Assembly (NCBI GenBank): GCA_002083565.1
Contig: MSXM01000060.1
Location: forward strand, 5,753 to 48,010
Origin: Nitrospira sp. ST-bin4
GTDB lineage: Bacteria > Nitrospirota > Nitrospiria > Nitrospirales > Nitrospiraceae
DNA length: 42,258 nt
Direction of reading: 5' to 3'
Both the position numbers and the translations under genes were made by a program. Below, one piece after another: positions 21,830 through 30,697 of this stretch. Below the pieces are notes generated by a model that saw only the letters and a program-made list of their open reading frames with translations, was not told the origin of the DNA and searched no databases. Within the stretch, counting starts at the first letter, position 1. The number at the start of each line of letters is the position of its first letter.

Positions 21830-24250
21830 TTAGAAAAACCATTGCCCGCGAAAGAAGTAGGAACGCGGCATACCGGCATGGGACACACCAAGTCCGATAC
21901 TGCCTTCACCTTGGTTGATAAAGTACTTCTGATCCAACGCATTCACGATATCAAACCCGATTACGAATTTCTGGCCGGCCCAGGGCAAGGGAATGACATG
22001 GGAGATCGAAAAGTTATAGATCGTATACGACGGGCTACTGCTGGAGTTGGTCTTCGCGCCTTCTGCTGCTGTTCGTAGTCCGGACGCAAACAGCATCTGC
22101 CCGGTGGCGGTGGTGCGATCGAACAACCGGTAACTCAGGATACCTGACGCAGTCACTGTCTGCTGATGATCGCAATGCACGCCGCTGCGCGAAGTGATAT
22201 CGGCGATTTCTTCAAAATGCACCAGATTATGCCCGGACTGTAAACCATAGCCCTTGCACTGTCCCCAGGCGATGTTGGCGCGACCCGTCAGATTCTCCAT
22301 GAACCAGACCTTGAGCGCGGCATCGGCCCCCCTGGTCCATCCCCGTTCAAACGCAATATAGTTCAGCAAGGGAGTCGTGCCTAACTGATGTGCGTCCGAG
22401 AGATAATTGGCGAGCTTATAATAACCCGTGAGCTGGAGGGTCGCCCAATCCGTCAGGGCATGAACGCTGCCGAGTTGGAAGTAATGGGCCCGCTCAGCCC
22501 GCGGCAGATTATTGGTGGTATCCTCCGGATGCGCTTTCGTTCCCTCTGTATTCAAGCCGGCCAAGGCAAGCCTCTCAAGATTCGGCGGGGTAAAGAGCCT
22601 GCCATAGTACACGTGAAAGGCGTGGTCGGGATTGTACCGGTACGTCACCCCGACTCGTGGGCTGATCTGCCCCTCGTCACGCTGATACTGGACGACATCG
22701 ACACGGACGCCGACATTAAAGGTCCAATGTTCGTTTGGCGTCCACTGGTCTTGAATCCAGAACTCTTGCCGCCACCCGATGAGCCTGTTATCACCGCCAC
22801 GGTTGAGCACACCTCCAATCGGGTTTCCCGCGCCGTCATCCTCAAAGGTAAACAGTCTCGTCTTGTTGATCGCTTGGGTCCGATCCACTTGGAACCCAGC
22901 CTTGATCAAATGTACCTTGCTGTGGACGTATGTATAATCCATGCGCATGCCACCGGAATAACCCGTCCGGTCTTGGCTTCCGGCCGAAAAGGGTTCTTCT
23001 ACTTCCGGCACGTAGGCGAGAACATTGAACGGATCCGTCCTGAACGTCGCCCTGGTGTGGCGAGCATAGCCGGCCAAGCTAAAGAAATTACGGGTGTTGA
23101 TGTCACGCCGCCACACCAGATGCCCATATTGATTGTTCTCCTTCTGATTCTCATCAATCATTTCCGAGGGCACCGGCGTAAATCCTGGCGGCAAGAGGCC
23201 AAGAATTGTTGGATTCGCGGATTGTCCAGGGGAAGTCGGAATCTGATATTTCGCGATGGAGTTCAAGAACAACAGGGTAATGTTATTGTTATTGTCGTAC
23301 TGATAGTCGCCGCGGAACATCGTCTGATTTCGCTCGCTCTGGCCATGAAAGATGGAATGGCCCAGCGTCGGAGGCTCAATCCCTCGATTCGTCGCCAGAT
23401 GGCTGTTCAAGAAGTAATAGCGAAACTTCTCGCCGATCGTGCCACCATACTCAAACGACGGGTTGATCGTCTTATTCGACCCACCGAACATTTGAACTGA
23501 CCCGAATCCGGGCTTTGTGCCGCTCTTCGTCGTAATGTCGATGAGTGCAGCTGTCTTGTTGCCCACATTGGCTTCCATACCGCCCAGCACAATGTCGGCC
23601 CGCTCCCAGGCCCGTGGGGAAATGACATCGGAAAAGGTCGAGGAAACCGTCTCGGGAATCGGCACACCATCGATCCTCAACTGTAAGTTTGCATGGTCCT
23701 GCCTGATATGAATCTGCTTCAACGATCCATAGGCCGCGCCCGGAATCGTCAGCAATACATCGTGTAGGTCGTTGTTATTGCCTCGCGGAAGAATATCGAT
23801 TTCCTTCCGGCTGAGCGAATAGGTCTCGCTCGATGTCTTGGTGTTGATCGGCGGCAAGGGTGCCACCACCTCCAGCGACACCTCTTTGGTCTGGGAAAGC
23901 GTCAGTGTGACCGGCTTCACCGGCTCTTCGCCTAGCGTCAGCACCACATATTCGCTCCGATAGGTTTCTTGTACCGCACTGACCGAGTACGTCCCACTCG
24001 TTGGAACCGACAGGGTAAATTCCCCCACTGCATTGGACACACCGGATGCTACGAGCGAACCTGCCTGATCCTTTACCTCGATCATCGCCTGTGCAACCCG
24101 CCGTAGATCTTGATTCTGGACCAAGCCCATGATCGTCGCAGAAGGCTGTCCCTCCTCGGCGTAAGCCAGCGGCCCATAAGTTGATACTCCTGACACTGTC
24201 ATCGCGACCGACCACAGACAAAATGCTCGCAACCAACCAGCACGTTGCAT
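21830..24250 (-). CDS. TonB-dependent receptor with N-terminal carboxypeptidase-regulatory-like domain
   Basis: This 806-residue outer-membrane receptor should import a siderophore, metal complex or other large substrate. After a signal peptide (to about AYA, residue 31) comes a CarboxypepD_reg-like domain (about 38-118, VAQAMIEVKDQAGSLVASGVSNAVGEFTL). A TonB-box-like EVSLEVVAPLP lies near 123-133, followed by the plug (about 140-260, with LPRGNNNDLHDVLLTIPGAAYG and LRIDGVPIPE) and a 22-strand type barrel ending in aromatic FRGQWFF, as expected for BamA recognition. The start at 24248-24250 has GAGGAG 7 nt upstream. The substrate cannot be read from sequence; nearby His-rich small proteins and zinc genes hint at a metal. 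Confidence 0.93.
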   Translation of the reverse strand: MQRAGWLRAFCLWSVAMTVSGVSTYGPLAYAEEGQPSATIMGLVQNQDLRRVAQAMIEVKDQAGSLVASGVSNAVGEFTLSVPTSGTYSVSAVQETYRSEYVVLTLGEEPVKPVTLTLSQTKEVSLEVVAPLPPINTKTSSETYSLSRKEIDILPRGNNNDLHDVLLTIPGAAYGSLKQIHIRQDHANLQLRIDGVPIPETVSSTFSDVISPRAWERADIVLGGMEANVGNKTAALIDITTKSGTKPGFGSVQMFGGSNKTINPSFEYGGTIGEKFRYYFLNSHLATNRGIEPPTLGHSIFHGQSERNQTMFRGDYQYDNNNNITLLFLNSIAKYQIPTSPGQSANPTILGLLPPGFTPVPSEMIDENQKENNQYGHLVWRRDINTRNFFSLAGYARHTRATFRTDPFNVLAYVPEVEEPFSAGSQDRTGYSGGMRMDYTYVHSKVHLIKAGFQVDRTQAINKTRLFTFEDDGAGNPIGGVLNRGGDNRLIGWRQEFWIQDQWTPNEHWTFNVGVRVDVVQYQRDEGQISPRVGVTYRYNPDHAFHVYYGRLFTPPNLERLALAGLNTEGTKAHPEDTTNNLPRAERAHYFQLGSVHALTDWATLQLTGYYKLANYLSDAHQLGTTPLLNYIAFERGWTRGADAALKVWFMENLTGRANIAWGQCKGYGLQSGHNLVHFEEIADITSRSGVHCDHQQTVTASGILSYRLFDRTTATGQMLFASGLRTAAEGAKTNSSSSPSYTIYNFSISHVIPLPWAGQKFVIGFDIVNALDQKYFINQGEGSIGLGVSHAGMPRSYFFRGQWFF

Positions 24251-24358
24251 GGCTTGACTCCTCGTTGGCAAACCCCTGGTGAACAACAAAATTGGCAGAG
24301 CGGGCAAGCCAGATCTTTCCGGCTTACCGACTCAGCTCAGAGTTGACAGGAGAAGAGG

Positions 24359-24670
24359 CTAGCTGCGAGGTGGTGCACGCGAAGGACCGACGGTCGATAG
24401 CTCAGCGGAAAGCAGCGGAGGCTCAACCGGTAACTCGTACGGCTGGGCGAGTTCGCAAAAAGCGAGTTTCGAGGCATCGAAATCAAGCGATCCTGCCGTG
24501 TGGTGCTGAACCCACTGACAGAGGTCGTTATCGGAGTGTTCATGGCCGTCAGTGTCGGCAGCGGCCAATTCATGATGCACGTCTTGCGCGACGGCAAAAG
24601 GTGCCAACACAAGGAGCAGAAGAATAAGACCGGCCGACAACCCTGCTCTCAACCGATCAATGAGACTCAT
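24359..24670 (-). CDS. Small His-rich secreted protein upstream of the receptor
   Basis: This 103-residue protein has a clear signal peptide (MSLIDRLRAG then a Leu-rich core, cleavage after AVA near residue 28). The mature part is about 75 residues with possible metal ligands: HH at 32-33, HEH at 43-45, C51 in DNDLCQWVQHH, HH at 56-57 and C72. This resembles small DUF2946-type proteins encoded next to metal-related TonB receptors, but I am not certain of the family. It ends 108 nt before the receptor on the same strand and may be cotranscribed. A start three codons earlier is also possible (MGNMSLI). A role as a periplasmic metal binder or sensor is inference. Confidence 0.66.
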   Translation of the reverse strand: MSLIDRLRAGLSAGLILLLLVLAPFAVAQDVHHELAAADTDGHEHSDNDLCQWVQHHTAGSLDFDASKLAFCELAQPYELPVEPPLLSAELSTVGPSRAPPRS

Positions 24671-24745
24671 GTTACCCATAAGACTGTGGACCGAGTACCA
24701 CAATTCCAAGAGTTCTGTCAAACAAACACCACGACAGATAGACAG

Positions 24746-24773
24746 TTCATCTTATTCTTCAATGAGTTATGAT
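24746..24773 (+). promoter_or_regulatory. Candidate sigma70 promoter for aroG
   Basis: TTCATC (24746-24751) and TATGAT (24768-24773) are 16 nt apart, about 68 nt before the aroG GTG. The -10 matches 5 of 6 positions; the -35 is weak. The whole 170-nt divergent gap holds no other feature. Confidence 0.35.
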
Positions 24774-24840
24774 TCTTCTGGTAGACTTCTCTCATGCCTT
24801 CGTATATGCTTGCGCCCTACGAATAGGAGAAGAAGGTACT

Positions 24841-25899
24841 GTGAATAGACCGATCGACAACCAGCACGTAGGTGAAATTAAGGCGCTGCCCTCTCCGCGC
24901 GCCATCAAGACCAAACTTCCCATCACTGACCAGACGGCCTCGTTGGTTGTAGAGACCAGGGAGGCTATCCGCCGAATTCTTCACGGGCAGGATCGCGACC
25001 GGCTGGTGCTGATTGTTGGTCCTTGTTCTATCCACGATGCCGAAGCAGCCTATGAATATGCCCTCAAGCTGAAACCTGTCGCAGACGAGCTGCGTGACCG
25101 GTTCTTGATCGTCATGCGAACCTATTTCGAGAAACCTCGGACCACCGTCGGATGGAAAGGTCTGATCAACGATCCCCACCTGGACGGCACCTGTGACATC
25201 GCCACCGGCTTGGAATTGGCCAGGACGATTCTCCTGCGCATCAATCAACTCGGACTGCCTTGCGCGACGGAACTGCTCGATCCCATCAGTCCGCAATACA
25301 TCGCCGACCTGATCAGTTGGAGCGCCATCGGCGCCCGGACGACGGAGAGCCAAACCCACCGCGAATTGGCAAGCGGTGTCTCCATGCCTGTCGGATTCAA
25401 AAACGGCACGGAAGGCAGCCTCCAGGTCGCCGTCAACGCGATGACGTCGGCCCGCGCCTCCCATCATTTTGTCGGCATCAACGCCGACGGGCAAACGGCC
25501 ATCATCAGAACCATGGGCAACCCCGACCGCCATATCGTGCTGCGAGGCGGAGGCGGAAAAACCAACTACGAAGATGAGCATGTCGCCAAAGCCGAAGCAG
25601 CCGTCGCGAGCGAAGGTATCGCCCGCCCCATCATGATCGACTGTTCGCACGACAACTCCCGTAAAGATCACACGCGCCAAGGATTCGTGGCCCGCGAGGT
25701 GCTTCGTCAATTCCGCGATGGCCGCCAATCCATCATGGGATTCATGCTGGAAAGCAATCTCAGCCCGGGCAAGCAGGCCTGGAAAGAAGGCGTGGCCCTT
25801 CAGCATGGTGTCTCCATCACCGATGCCTGTCTCGGCTGGGATGAAACGGCCGCGCTGCTGACCGAACTTGCCGACATGATCGTGACCAAACCTGTCTGA
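24841..25899 (+). CDS. aroG: 3-deoxy-7-phosphoheptulonate (DAHP) synthase, AroG type
   Basis: DAHP synthase condenses PEP and erythrose-4-phosphate, the first step of the shikimate pathway. The 352-residue product is close to E. coli AroG (350). Conserved blocks are LVLIVGPCSIHDAEAAYEYA (with the metal-ligand Cys), FLIVMRTYFEKPRTTVGWKG, DPHLDGTCDIATGL, GARTTESQTHRELASG, MPVGFKNGTEG and IDCSHDNSRKD. This is the class Ia-alpha type that is usually feedback-inhibited by an aromatic amino acid. The start is taken as the GTG at 24841, which has GAAGG upstream and gives the normal length; the frame is open further upstream. It is followed by a palindromic repeat and tatD. Confidence 0.96.
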   Translation: MNRPIDNQHVGEIKALPSPRAIKTKLPITDQTASLVVETREAIRRILHGQDRDRLVLIVGPCSIHDAEAAYEYALKLKPVADELRDRFLIVMRTYFEKPRTTVGWKGLINDPHLDGTCDIATGLELARTILLRINQLGLPCATELLDPISPQYIADLISWSAIGARTTESQTHRELASGVSMPVGFKNGTEGSLQVAVNAMTSARASHHFVGINADGQTAIIRTMGNPDRHIVLRGGGGKTNYEDEHVAKAEAAVASEGIARPIMIDCSHDNSRKDHTRQGFVAREVLRQFRDGRQSIMGFMLESNLSPGKQAWKEGVALQHGVSITDACLGWDETAALLTELADMIVTKPV

Positions 25900-25991
25900 C
25901 TGGTTGGCAGGTTTGTTTCGTTGATTTGGTTTATCTGGTTAGTTTCATTCAACCAAAAAACCAAACAGACCAAACAAACCAGACCAACCAG
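25900..25991. repeat. Imperfect palindrome, TGGTTTGTC-word family (copy A2)
   Basis: This 92-bp dyad begins CTGGTTGG (25900-25907) directly after the aroG stop and ends CCAACCAG (25984-25991), 9 nt before tatD. The arms of about 41 nt are complementary over most of their length. The centre reads AGTTTCATTC. TatD has no recognisable ribosome site, so the element forms most of its leader. It is the longest and best-paired copy of this family. Confidence 0.8.
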
Positions 25992-26000
25992 CTACCCCGC

Positions 26001-26771
26001 ATGTTGATCGATACCCACACGCATTTGGACGACGCCCGCTACGACGACGACCGGGAGGCCATGATCGCGCGGGCGCGCGAAGCCGGTGTCGACGCCTTCA
26101 TTACGATCGGCTGCGATCTCTCGACCAGCCAGGCCGCCGTGGCCCTCGCCGACCGGCACCCCTTCGTGTACGCCTCAATCGGCGTTCACCCGCACGAAGT
26201 CAAACACATCGGCGATGGCTGGTACGGCGAATTCCGCCGCCTGGCCAAGAACAAGAAAGTTGTGGCCTACGGCGAAATCGGACTAGACTACCACTACAAC
26301 CATTCCTCGCCCCAGGAACAGCGTGAGCGATTCCGCGAACAGGTTCAGCTCGCGCGCGAACTGCGGCTGCCCGTGATTATCCACACGAGAGAAGCGCAGG
26401 AAGATACGATGATGATTTTAAGGGAAGAAGGCGCGTCGGAAATCGGCGGGGTGTTCCACTGCTTTTCCGGAGATGCCTGGCTGGCAAAAGACGCACTGGA
26501 ACTGGGGTTCTACTTGTCTTTCTCGGGGATTCTGACCTTTCAGAACGCCACGATGCTGCGGGAGATTGCGAAGACCGTACCGCTGGATCGGATCCTGATT
26601 GAAACCGACTGTCCCTATCTCACCCCGGCGCCTCATCGAGGGAAACGAAACGAACCGGCCTACGTGACACACGTAGCAACGACTCTTGCTGAGCTGAAAA
26701 ACCTGACCTTGCGAGAGCTCGCCGTTCATACAACGAGGAACACCACACAGCTATTTAAGCTGCCTGCCTGA
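26001..26771 (+). CDS. tatD: TatD-family metal-dependent hydrolase (DNase)
   Basis: TatD proteins are cytoplasmic TIM-barrel nucleases of the amidohydrolase superfamily with 3'-5' exonuclease activity reported for E. coli TatD. The 256-residue product has the metal ligands HTH in MLIDTHTHLDD (H6, H8), AYGEIGLDYHYNHS with the bridging Glu, LPVIIHTREAQED, GVFHCFSGD and LIETDCPYLTP (catalytic Asp). The start is the ATG at 26001, right after the palindrome. Earlier in-frame ATGs only translate that repeat. No ribosome site is visible. The following broken gene starts 8 nt after the stop. Confidence 0.94.
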   Translation: MLIDTHTHLDDARYDDDREAMIARAREAGVDAFITIGCDLSTSQAAVALADRHPFVYASIGVHPHEVKHIGDGWYGEFRRLAKNKKVVAYGEIGLDYHYNHSSPQEQRERFREQVQLARELRLPVIIHTREAQEDTMMILREEGASEIGGVFHCFSGDAWLAKDALELGFYLSFSGILTFQNATMLREIAKTVPLDRILIETDCPYLTPAPHRGKRNEPAYVTHVATTLAELKNLTLRELAVHTTRNTTQLFKLPA

Positions 26772-26779
26772 TTGATACC

Positions 26780-27919
26780 ATGCCCAACATACCAGCCCCC
26801 GCACTACGGCCAGATTCCAATCCAAAACGGATTCTTATCTTCGGTGCCAATGGGGTATTTGGCCGACGAACGTTGCGGCGTCTCTCAACCGTTCATAATC
26901 TCGAATTGCGAGCGGTTTGCCGATCTCAGAAACAGGCGGATCTACTTGCGCAAACATTTGGTTCTCGCGTGGTGCCTCTCAGGGGAAATGTGGATAACCT
27001 CGATGAAGTCCGCATGCTTTCAAATGGCGTTGACGCAATTTTTCACTGCGCTGGCCCATTTAGCAGACAGCCGTTGCACCCCCTCACAGTCGCGCTGGAA
27101 AACAACATCGACTATGCTGACTTGGGTGACGATCCAACATACCTAAAAACGGCCGCCCGCACTATTACATCAGCCCCCCGGAAAGGTCGGCTGACAATCT
27201 GCGGTGCCTCAAGTCTACCCTCAATGACTTCCTTGCTTACCCACCTAGCTCAGGTACGATTTGGAAAGATTGACCAGATCGATGTTCATGTATTTATTGG
27301 CAACCGCAACCCGAAAGGATGGGGCGCAATCCAGTACCTCATCCATGCACTGCGTCACCCCTTCCTCGCTACAACGGCCAACGCACAAACTCCTACAGAA
27401 TCGTGGTCTACCCATCACTACTTTCGAAACATTTTGAACTCGACCTGGTATCCATTCAGCAGAATCGAGGCACCAGAAGATCATTACTTCCCTATGTAGT
27501 TTCAAGCACAGCGGGTAGCGTTTTGGGTCAGCCTTCAATATAGATGGATCCACCGTGTGATTCAGCTGATCAAATCCGTGCAACGTATCAGTCCCTCATG
27601 GCTTGATCCCATGTGGGTGAATCTCCTGTTCTATGGCCATCCGATTTTCTTGAAGCGATTCGGGAGTACGCAAGGAGTGCTCCATGTGACTACAACACAT
27701 TTCACAACCGAGGGTACCCAGACAATAGAGCAGCAATTCTATACCGCTGACGAAGGGCAACGGGTTCCATCATTTCCTCTCGCGATTATTGGGCGAATCA
27801 TCGCGGGCGAATTACCGCATCCAATCGATGGCGCCACACGATTTATCGACGTGCTGCCACCCCATGAATTTCTAGAACAATTGGCTCTCGAGGGAATCTC
27901 TTACCGAACATCGCCGTAA
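26780..27919 (+). pseudogene. Saccharopine-dehydrogenase-like protein interrupted by an in-frame TAG
   Basis: The first part (240 codons, to TAG at 27497-27499) starts with a Rossmann fold, KRILIFGANGVFGRRTLRRL, followed by LRAVCRSQ, GNVDNLDEV, DAIFHCAGPF and YADLGDDPTYL, the pattern of saccharopine-dehydrogenase-like (trans-acting enoyl reductase-like) proteins. After the TAG the same frame continues without another stop for 140 codons (FQAQRVAFWVSLQYRW, then DPMWVNLLFYGHPIFLKRFG). The frame is kept exactly on both sides, which points to one recent nonsense change rather than decay. Base composition looks AT-richer than tatD and the genes around it, suggesting horizontal gain. The function of the intact protein is unknown. 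It may now be expressed as a truncated N-terminal domain. Confidence 0.75.
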
Positions 27920-27955
27920 GATTTGAATGTCGTCAACCAGAGCGATCTTGAATGC

Positions 27956-28474
27956 TCAAAATCGCTTGAGCTGCCTCGCTCTCTGACGAAGCGCCTTGGG
28001 CAGCTTTCGAGGATTACCCTTCTTCTTAGGATCACGTGGAGGAGCCGCGTCCTCCTGCACATCCAACTCTTTGTGTACGAGCCCTCCGCCACGCGGGACA
28101 ACCCGGAGCTTCCCTGCAAACTCCTGCGCGCCGATCACCAGTGCACCAGACACCCGCGCCGACCTCGCCACTTCCTGATCAGAACTCACCACCGCACAGT
28201 CAGCCCCATACTCCCGCGCCAACCGCTGAATCACTTGATCCGCGCGCTCTCCTCGTTTGGAATAGATGACCTCGACTCCGGCCCGATGTTCGCGTCCTTC
28301 CGTCGGCTGCCCCTGCTGCCATCCATCGAAGACAACAGTGATAGGGTGATTCTTCCGATGGCGATAGGCAGCCAGATCACGCAGCAGAGATTCGCGCGCC
28401 GATTCAATGTGGCCGGAGAACGTCCCAAGCCGGCCCAGTACATTGTATCCGTCAATAATAAGATGTATCGGCAT
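27956..28474 (-). CDS. NYN-domain (YacP-like PIN) ribonuclease
   Basis: This 172-residue cytoplasmic protein has the NYN/PIN nuclease fold. The acidic active-site signatures are LIIDGYNVLG at the N-terminus, TVVFDGW in the middle and AVVSSDQEVARSA with ALVIGAQEFA near residue 115. YacP/Rae1 of Bacillus subtilis is a ribosome-associated mRNA endonuclease of this family, so a similar role is likely here. The C-terminal 40 residues are Lys/Arg/Pro-rich (KKKGNPRKLPKALRQRARQL) and may bind RNA. The ATG at 28472-28474 is chosen; a GTG three codons earlier is possible. It is convergent with the broken gene before it, with a 36-nt gap. Confidence 0.9.
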   Translation of the reverse strand: MPIHLIIDGYNVLGRLGTFSGHIESARESLLRDLAAYRHRKNHPITVVFDGWQQGQPTEGREHRAGVEVIYSKRGERADQVIQRLAREYGADCAVVSSDQEVARSARVSGALVIGAQEFAGKLRVVPRGGGLVHKELDVQEDAAPPRDPKKKGNPRKLPKALRQRARQLKRF

Positions 28475-28607
28475 AGATCTCACGCTATCGCGGACCGGAA
28501 CACCCTGTCAACGCAGCCCTTGCGATCGGCCAACCGATAGAATCCCTTGACAAGACACATGACATCTGAGAATAGATTCATGTCTGCCTATTCTACAGTT
28601 GAAATCC

Positions 28608-29888
28608 ATGCCTATGCGTCCACGACAACGAATTCTCTCGATAGTGTTCACCGCCTTGATCCTGTGCGGATTTTTCTCAACCGTAGCCAACACCATCTCG
28701 GTCTCCGCCCTCTGGGCGGCGTCACTGGCAGATCAAGACCTGCGTTCACGCGCATCGAAATCTTCAAAACCAGCAAAACTCCACGCGACTACCGCCTCTC
28801 TCGCGCCCGTTGTCGTCCACGACTTCCGCATTCTTACGAGCCCGGAAAAAACCCGGCTCGTCCTGGATTTAGACCGCTATGCCAAGGTGATTGAACGACG
28901 GGCAAAGAGCCCCAGCCGCGTACTCCTCATTCTCCCGAACACGTCGCTGAGCCAGGCTGCCCAGCTTAAAGTAAGCGACGGCACCCTGCCTTCTCCTTTC
29001 ACCGTCACACAGACAACGGCTCATACCGTCGCGCTTTCTCTTCCGACCGGCGCGTTTCGAACCTATAAACAATTCACACTCACAAATCCCCCGCGCCTGG
29101 TCGTCGATATCACACGTCCGTCCGAGCAAAACCCGCCTTCGAACATCGAAACACAGCAGCAATTTCCACCTGCAAGCTTTCCGCCGCTCCAACCCGCTGC
29201 GCCGCCGACGAAGGGCTATACCACCATCGTCATCGACCCAGGCCATGGAGGGAAGGACTCCGGTGCGGTTGGCCTGCGCCAGACAGAAGAGAAAGACATC
29301 ACGCTCAAAGTCGGATTGAAGCTCAAGGAACTGTTGAGCCAACAGCCGGGAGTCCGCGTGCTCATGACGCGGGATCGCGACGTCTTCATCGAGCTCGAAG
29401 AACGGGCCAAGTACGCAAACCGCCACAATGCCGACCTGTTCGTGTCGGTCCATGTCAATTCGCACCCTTCACGCTCCATCAAAGGGATTGAGATCTATCA
29501 CTTCGGCGAGGCCAAGGACCAGCGTGCGCTTGAGGTGGCCGCCCGTGAAAACGGCACCCCTCTGAGCAGCACCGGCGTCGGGTGGGAGTATCTGGTTGCC
29601 GATCTGCTGACGACGAAGAAAATTGAAGCCTCGCTCGAACTGGCCTGGACCGCGAAAGAATCAATGATCACGCACATGAACGGGCACTATGCCATCAATG
29701 ATCACGGCGTAAAAACGGCCCCGTTTTATGTACTCCGCTTTACAAGCATGCCGAGCATTCTTGCGGAGATCGCTTATATTTCCAACCCCGACGAAGAAGA
29801 TTTGCTCCGAAAGCCGGCGTTCGTCAGAGAGGTCGCGCAGTCGCTATTCAAAGGCATCAGCGCATTTCTCGCCAACAACCGGATGTAA
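28608..29888 (+). CDS. amiC: N-acetylmuramoyl-L-alanine amidase with AMIN domain
   Basis: This periplasmic zinc amidase splits septal peptidoglycan during daughter-cell separation. The 426-residue protein has a signal/anchor segment (about residues 9-35), an AMIN domain (about 67-170, VVVHDFRILTSPEKTRLVLDLD) that targets the enzyme to the septum or cell wall, a Pro-rich linker (about 172-202), and an Amidase_3 domain (203-426). Zinc ligands are H213 (DPGHGGKDSG), E228 (TEEKD) and H282 (SVHVNS), with catalytic E387 (LAEIAY). No EnvC/NlpD partner lies nearby. The ribosome site is weak; the ATG at 28614 is an alternative. The gene symbol follows the AMIN-Amidase_3 architecture of E. coli AmiC. 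Confidence 0.93.
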   Translation: MPMRPRQRILSIVFTALILCGFFSTVANTISVSALWAASLADQDLRSRASKSSKPAKLHATTASLAPVVVHDFRILTSPEKTRLVLDLDRYAKVIERRAKSPSRVLLILPNTSLSQAAQLKVSDGTLPSPFTVTQTTAHTVALSLPTGAFRTYKQFTLTNPPRLVVDITRPSEQNPPSNIETQQQFPPASFPPLQPAAPPTKGYTTIVIDPGHGGKDSGAVGLRQTEEKDITLKVGLKLKELLSQQPGVRVLMTRDRDVFIELEERAKYANRHNADLFVSVHVNSHPSRSIKGIEIYHFGEAKDQRALEVAARENGTPLSSTGVGWEYLVADLLTTKKIEASLELAWTAKESMITHMNGHYAINDHGVKTAPFYVLRFTSMPSILAEIAYISNPDEEDLLRKPAFVREVAQSLFKGISAFLANNRM

Positions 29889-29899
29889 CCTTCGACAAC

Positions 29900-30697
29900 G
29901 TGCCTACCATCAAGCTCATTCTCGAATATGACGGCACTGCCTACGCAGGCTGGCAGCGCCAGCCTGACCAGCCCACGATTCAGGAAACGATCGAAACTGC
30001 GATCGAAGGGGTGACGCAAACACACGTCCCTGTGATCGGTGCAGGACGGACCGATGCGGGCGTCCATGCTATCGGCCAGACAGTAAGCTTTCGCATCGAC
30101 CGGGCCATGACGCCCTATGAATGGACCAGGGCGCTCAATGCGCATCTCCCAGACACCGTCGTCGTCCGATCGGCCGCCATCATGCCCGATGAGTTCCATG
30201 CCAGACATTCTGCAAAAGGCAAACTGTATGAATACCGCCTTCTCAATCGAGGAGAACGTCCGGCGGTAGACCGACAATACTGTTGGCATATCCATAAGCC
30301 GCTGGACGACGTCTCCATGAATCGGGCCGCAGCGGCACTGACCGGCTCGCACGACTTCTCGTCATTCCAAACACAACCGACGGACAACGACGACCCTATC
30401 TGTCACCTTCAGCATCTAACCGTTGTGCGTGAGGGAGATCGATTGCGCATCGAAGCCTATGCCGACCGATTCCTGAAGCAAATGGTCCGCTCGATCGTCG
30501 GGACTTTAGTTGAGGTCGGCCAGGGCAAACGGCCCCCGGACAGTCTCACAACCATCCTCAATGCGCACGATCGCTCAGCTGCCGGGAAAACAGCCCCTCC
30601 ACAGGGGCTGTTTTTGATACGTGTCGATTACGAGTACGCGGGAGGAGGAGTGCCGGTCAAAAATTGCCCGCCTGAACCACATCATCGAGGCTGTTAA
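29900..30697 (+). CDS. truA: tRNA pseudouridine(38-40) synthase
   Basis: TruA isomerises uridines 38-40 in the anticodon stem-loop of many tRNAs. The 265-residue protein starts at a GTG (29900-29902) and reads VPTIKLILEYDGTAYAGWQRQP, the family N-terminus. The catalytic Asp is in GAGRTDAGVHA (Asp52), KLYEYRLLNRG and FLKQMVRSIVGTLVEVG follow, and the conserved APPQGLFLIRVDY closes the fold. About 21 residues beyond this (EYAGGGVPVKN onwards) are unusual and overlap the convergent aepX gene by 41 nt. A strong hairpin lies in the APPQGLF coding stretch. It follows amiC by 11 nt. Confidence 0.95.
   Translation: MPTIKLILEYDGTAYAGWQRQPDQPTIQETIETAIEGVTQTHVPVIGAGRTDAGVHAIGQTVSFRIDRAMTPYEWTRALNAHLPDTVVVRSAAIMPDEFHARHSAKGKLYEYRLLNRGERPAVDRQYCWHIHKPLDDVSMNRAAAALTGSHDFSSFQTQPTDNDDPICHLQHLTVVREGDRLRIEAYADRFLKQMVRSIVGTLVEVGQGKRPPDSLTTILNAHDRSAAGKTAPPQGLFLIRVDYEYAGGGVPVKNCPPEPHHRGC
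30589..30615. terminator. Bidirectional hairpin inside truA, likely terminator of aepX
   Basis: AACAGCCCCT (30589-30598) and AGGGGCTGTT (30603-30612) form a perfect 10-bp stem with a CCAC loop. T-tracts flank it: TTTTT at 30611-30615 on the plus strand, and a shorter TTTT on the minus strand. It lies 42 nt beyond the aepX stop, the right place for its terminator, but sits within truA codons, where translating ribosomes would be expected to keep it open. Confidence 0.75.

Noticed and set aside
22388..23500. Long open frame of 370 codons on the plus strand inside the TonB-dependent receptor gene
   Set aside because: It is antisense to a well-supported receptor, its translation shows no domain, and its length is explained by high GC and codon bias of the real gene.
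24817..25806. Open frame of 329 codons antisense to aroG
   Set aside because: The opposite strand encodes a full-length DAHP synthase with all motifs; this frame has no recognisable features.
27497..27499. TAG as a pyrrolysine codon
   Set aside because: No methylamine methyltransferase context and no pyl genes are visible; a nonsense mutation or sequence error is simpler.
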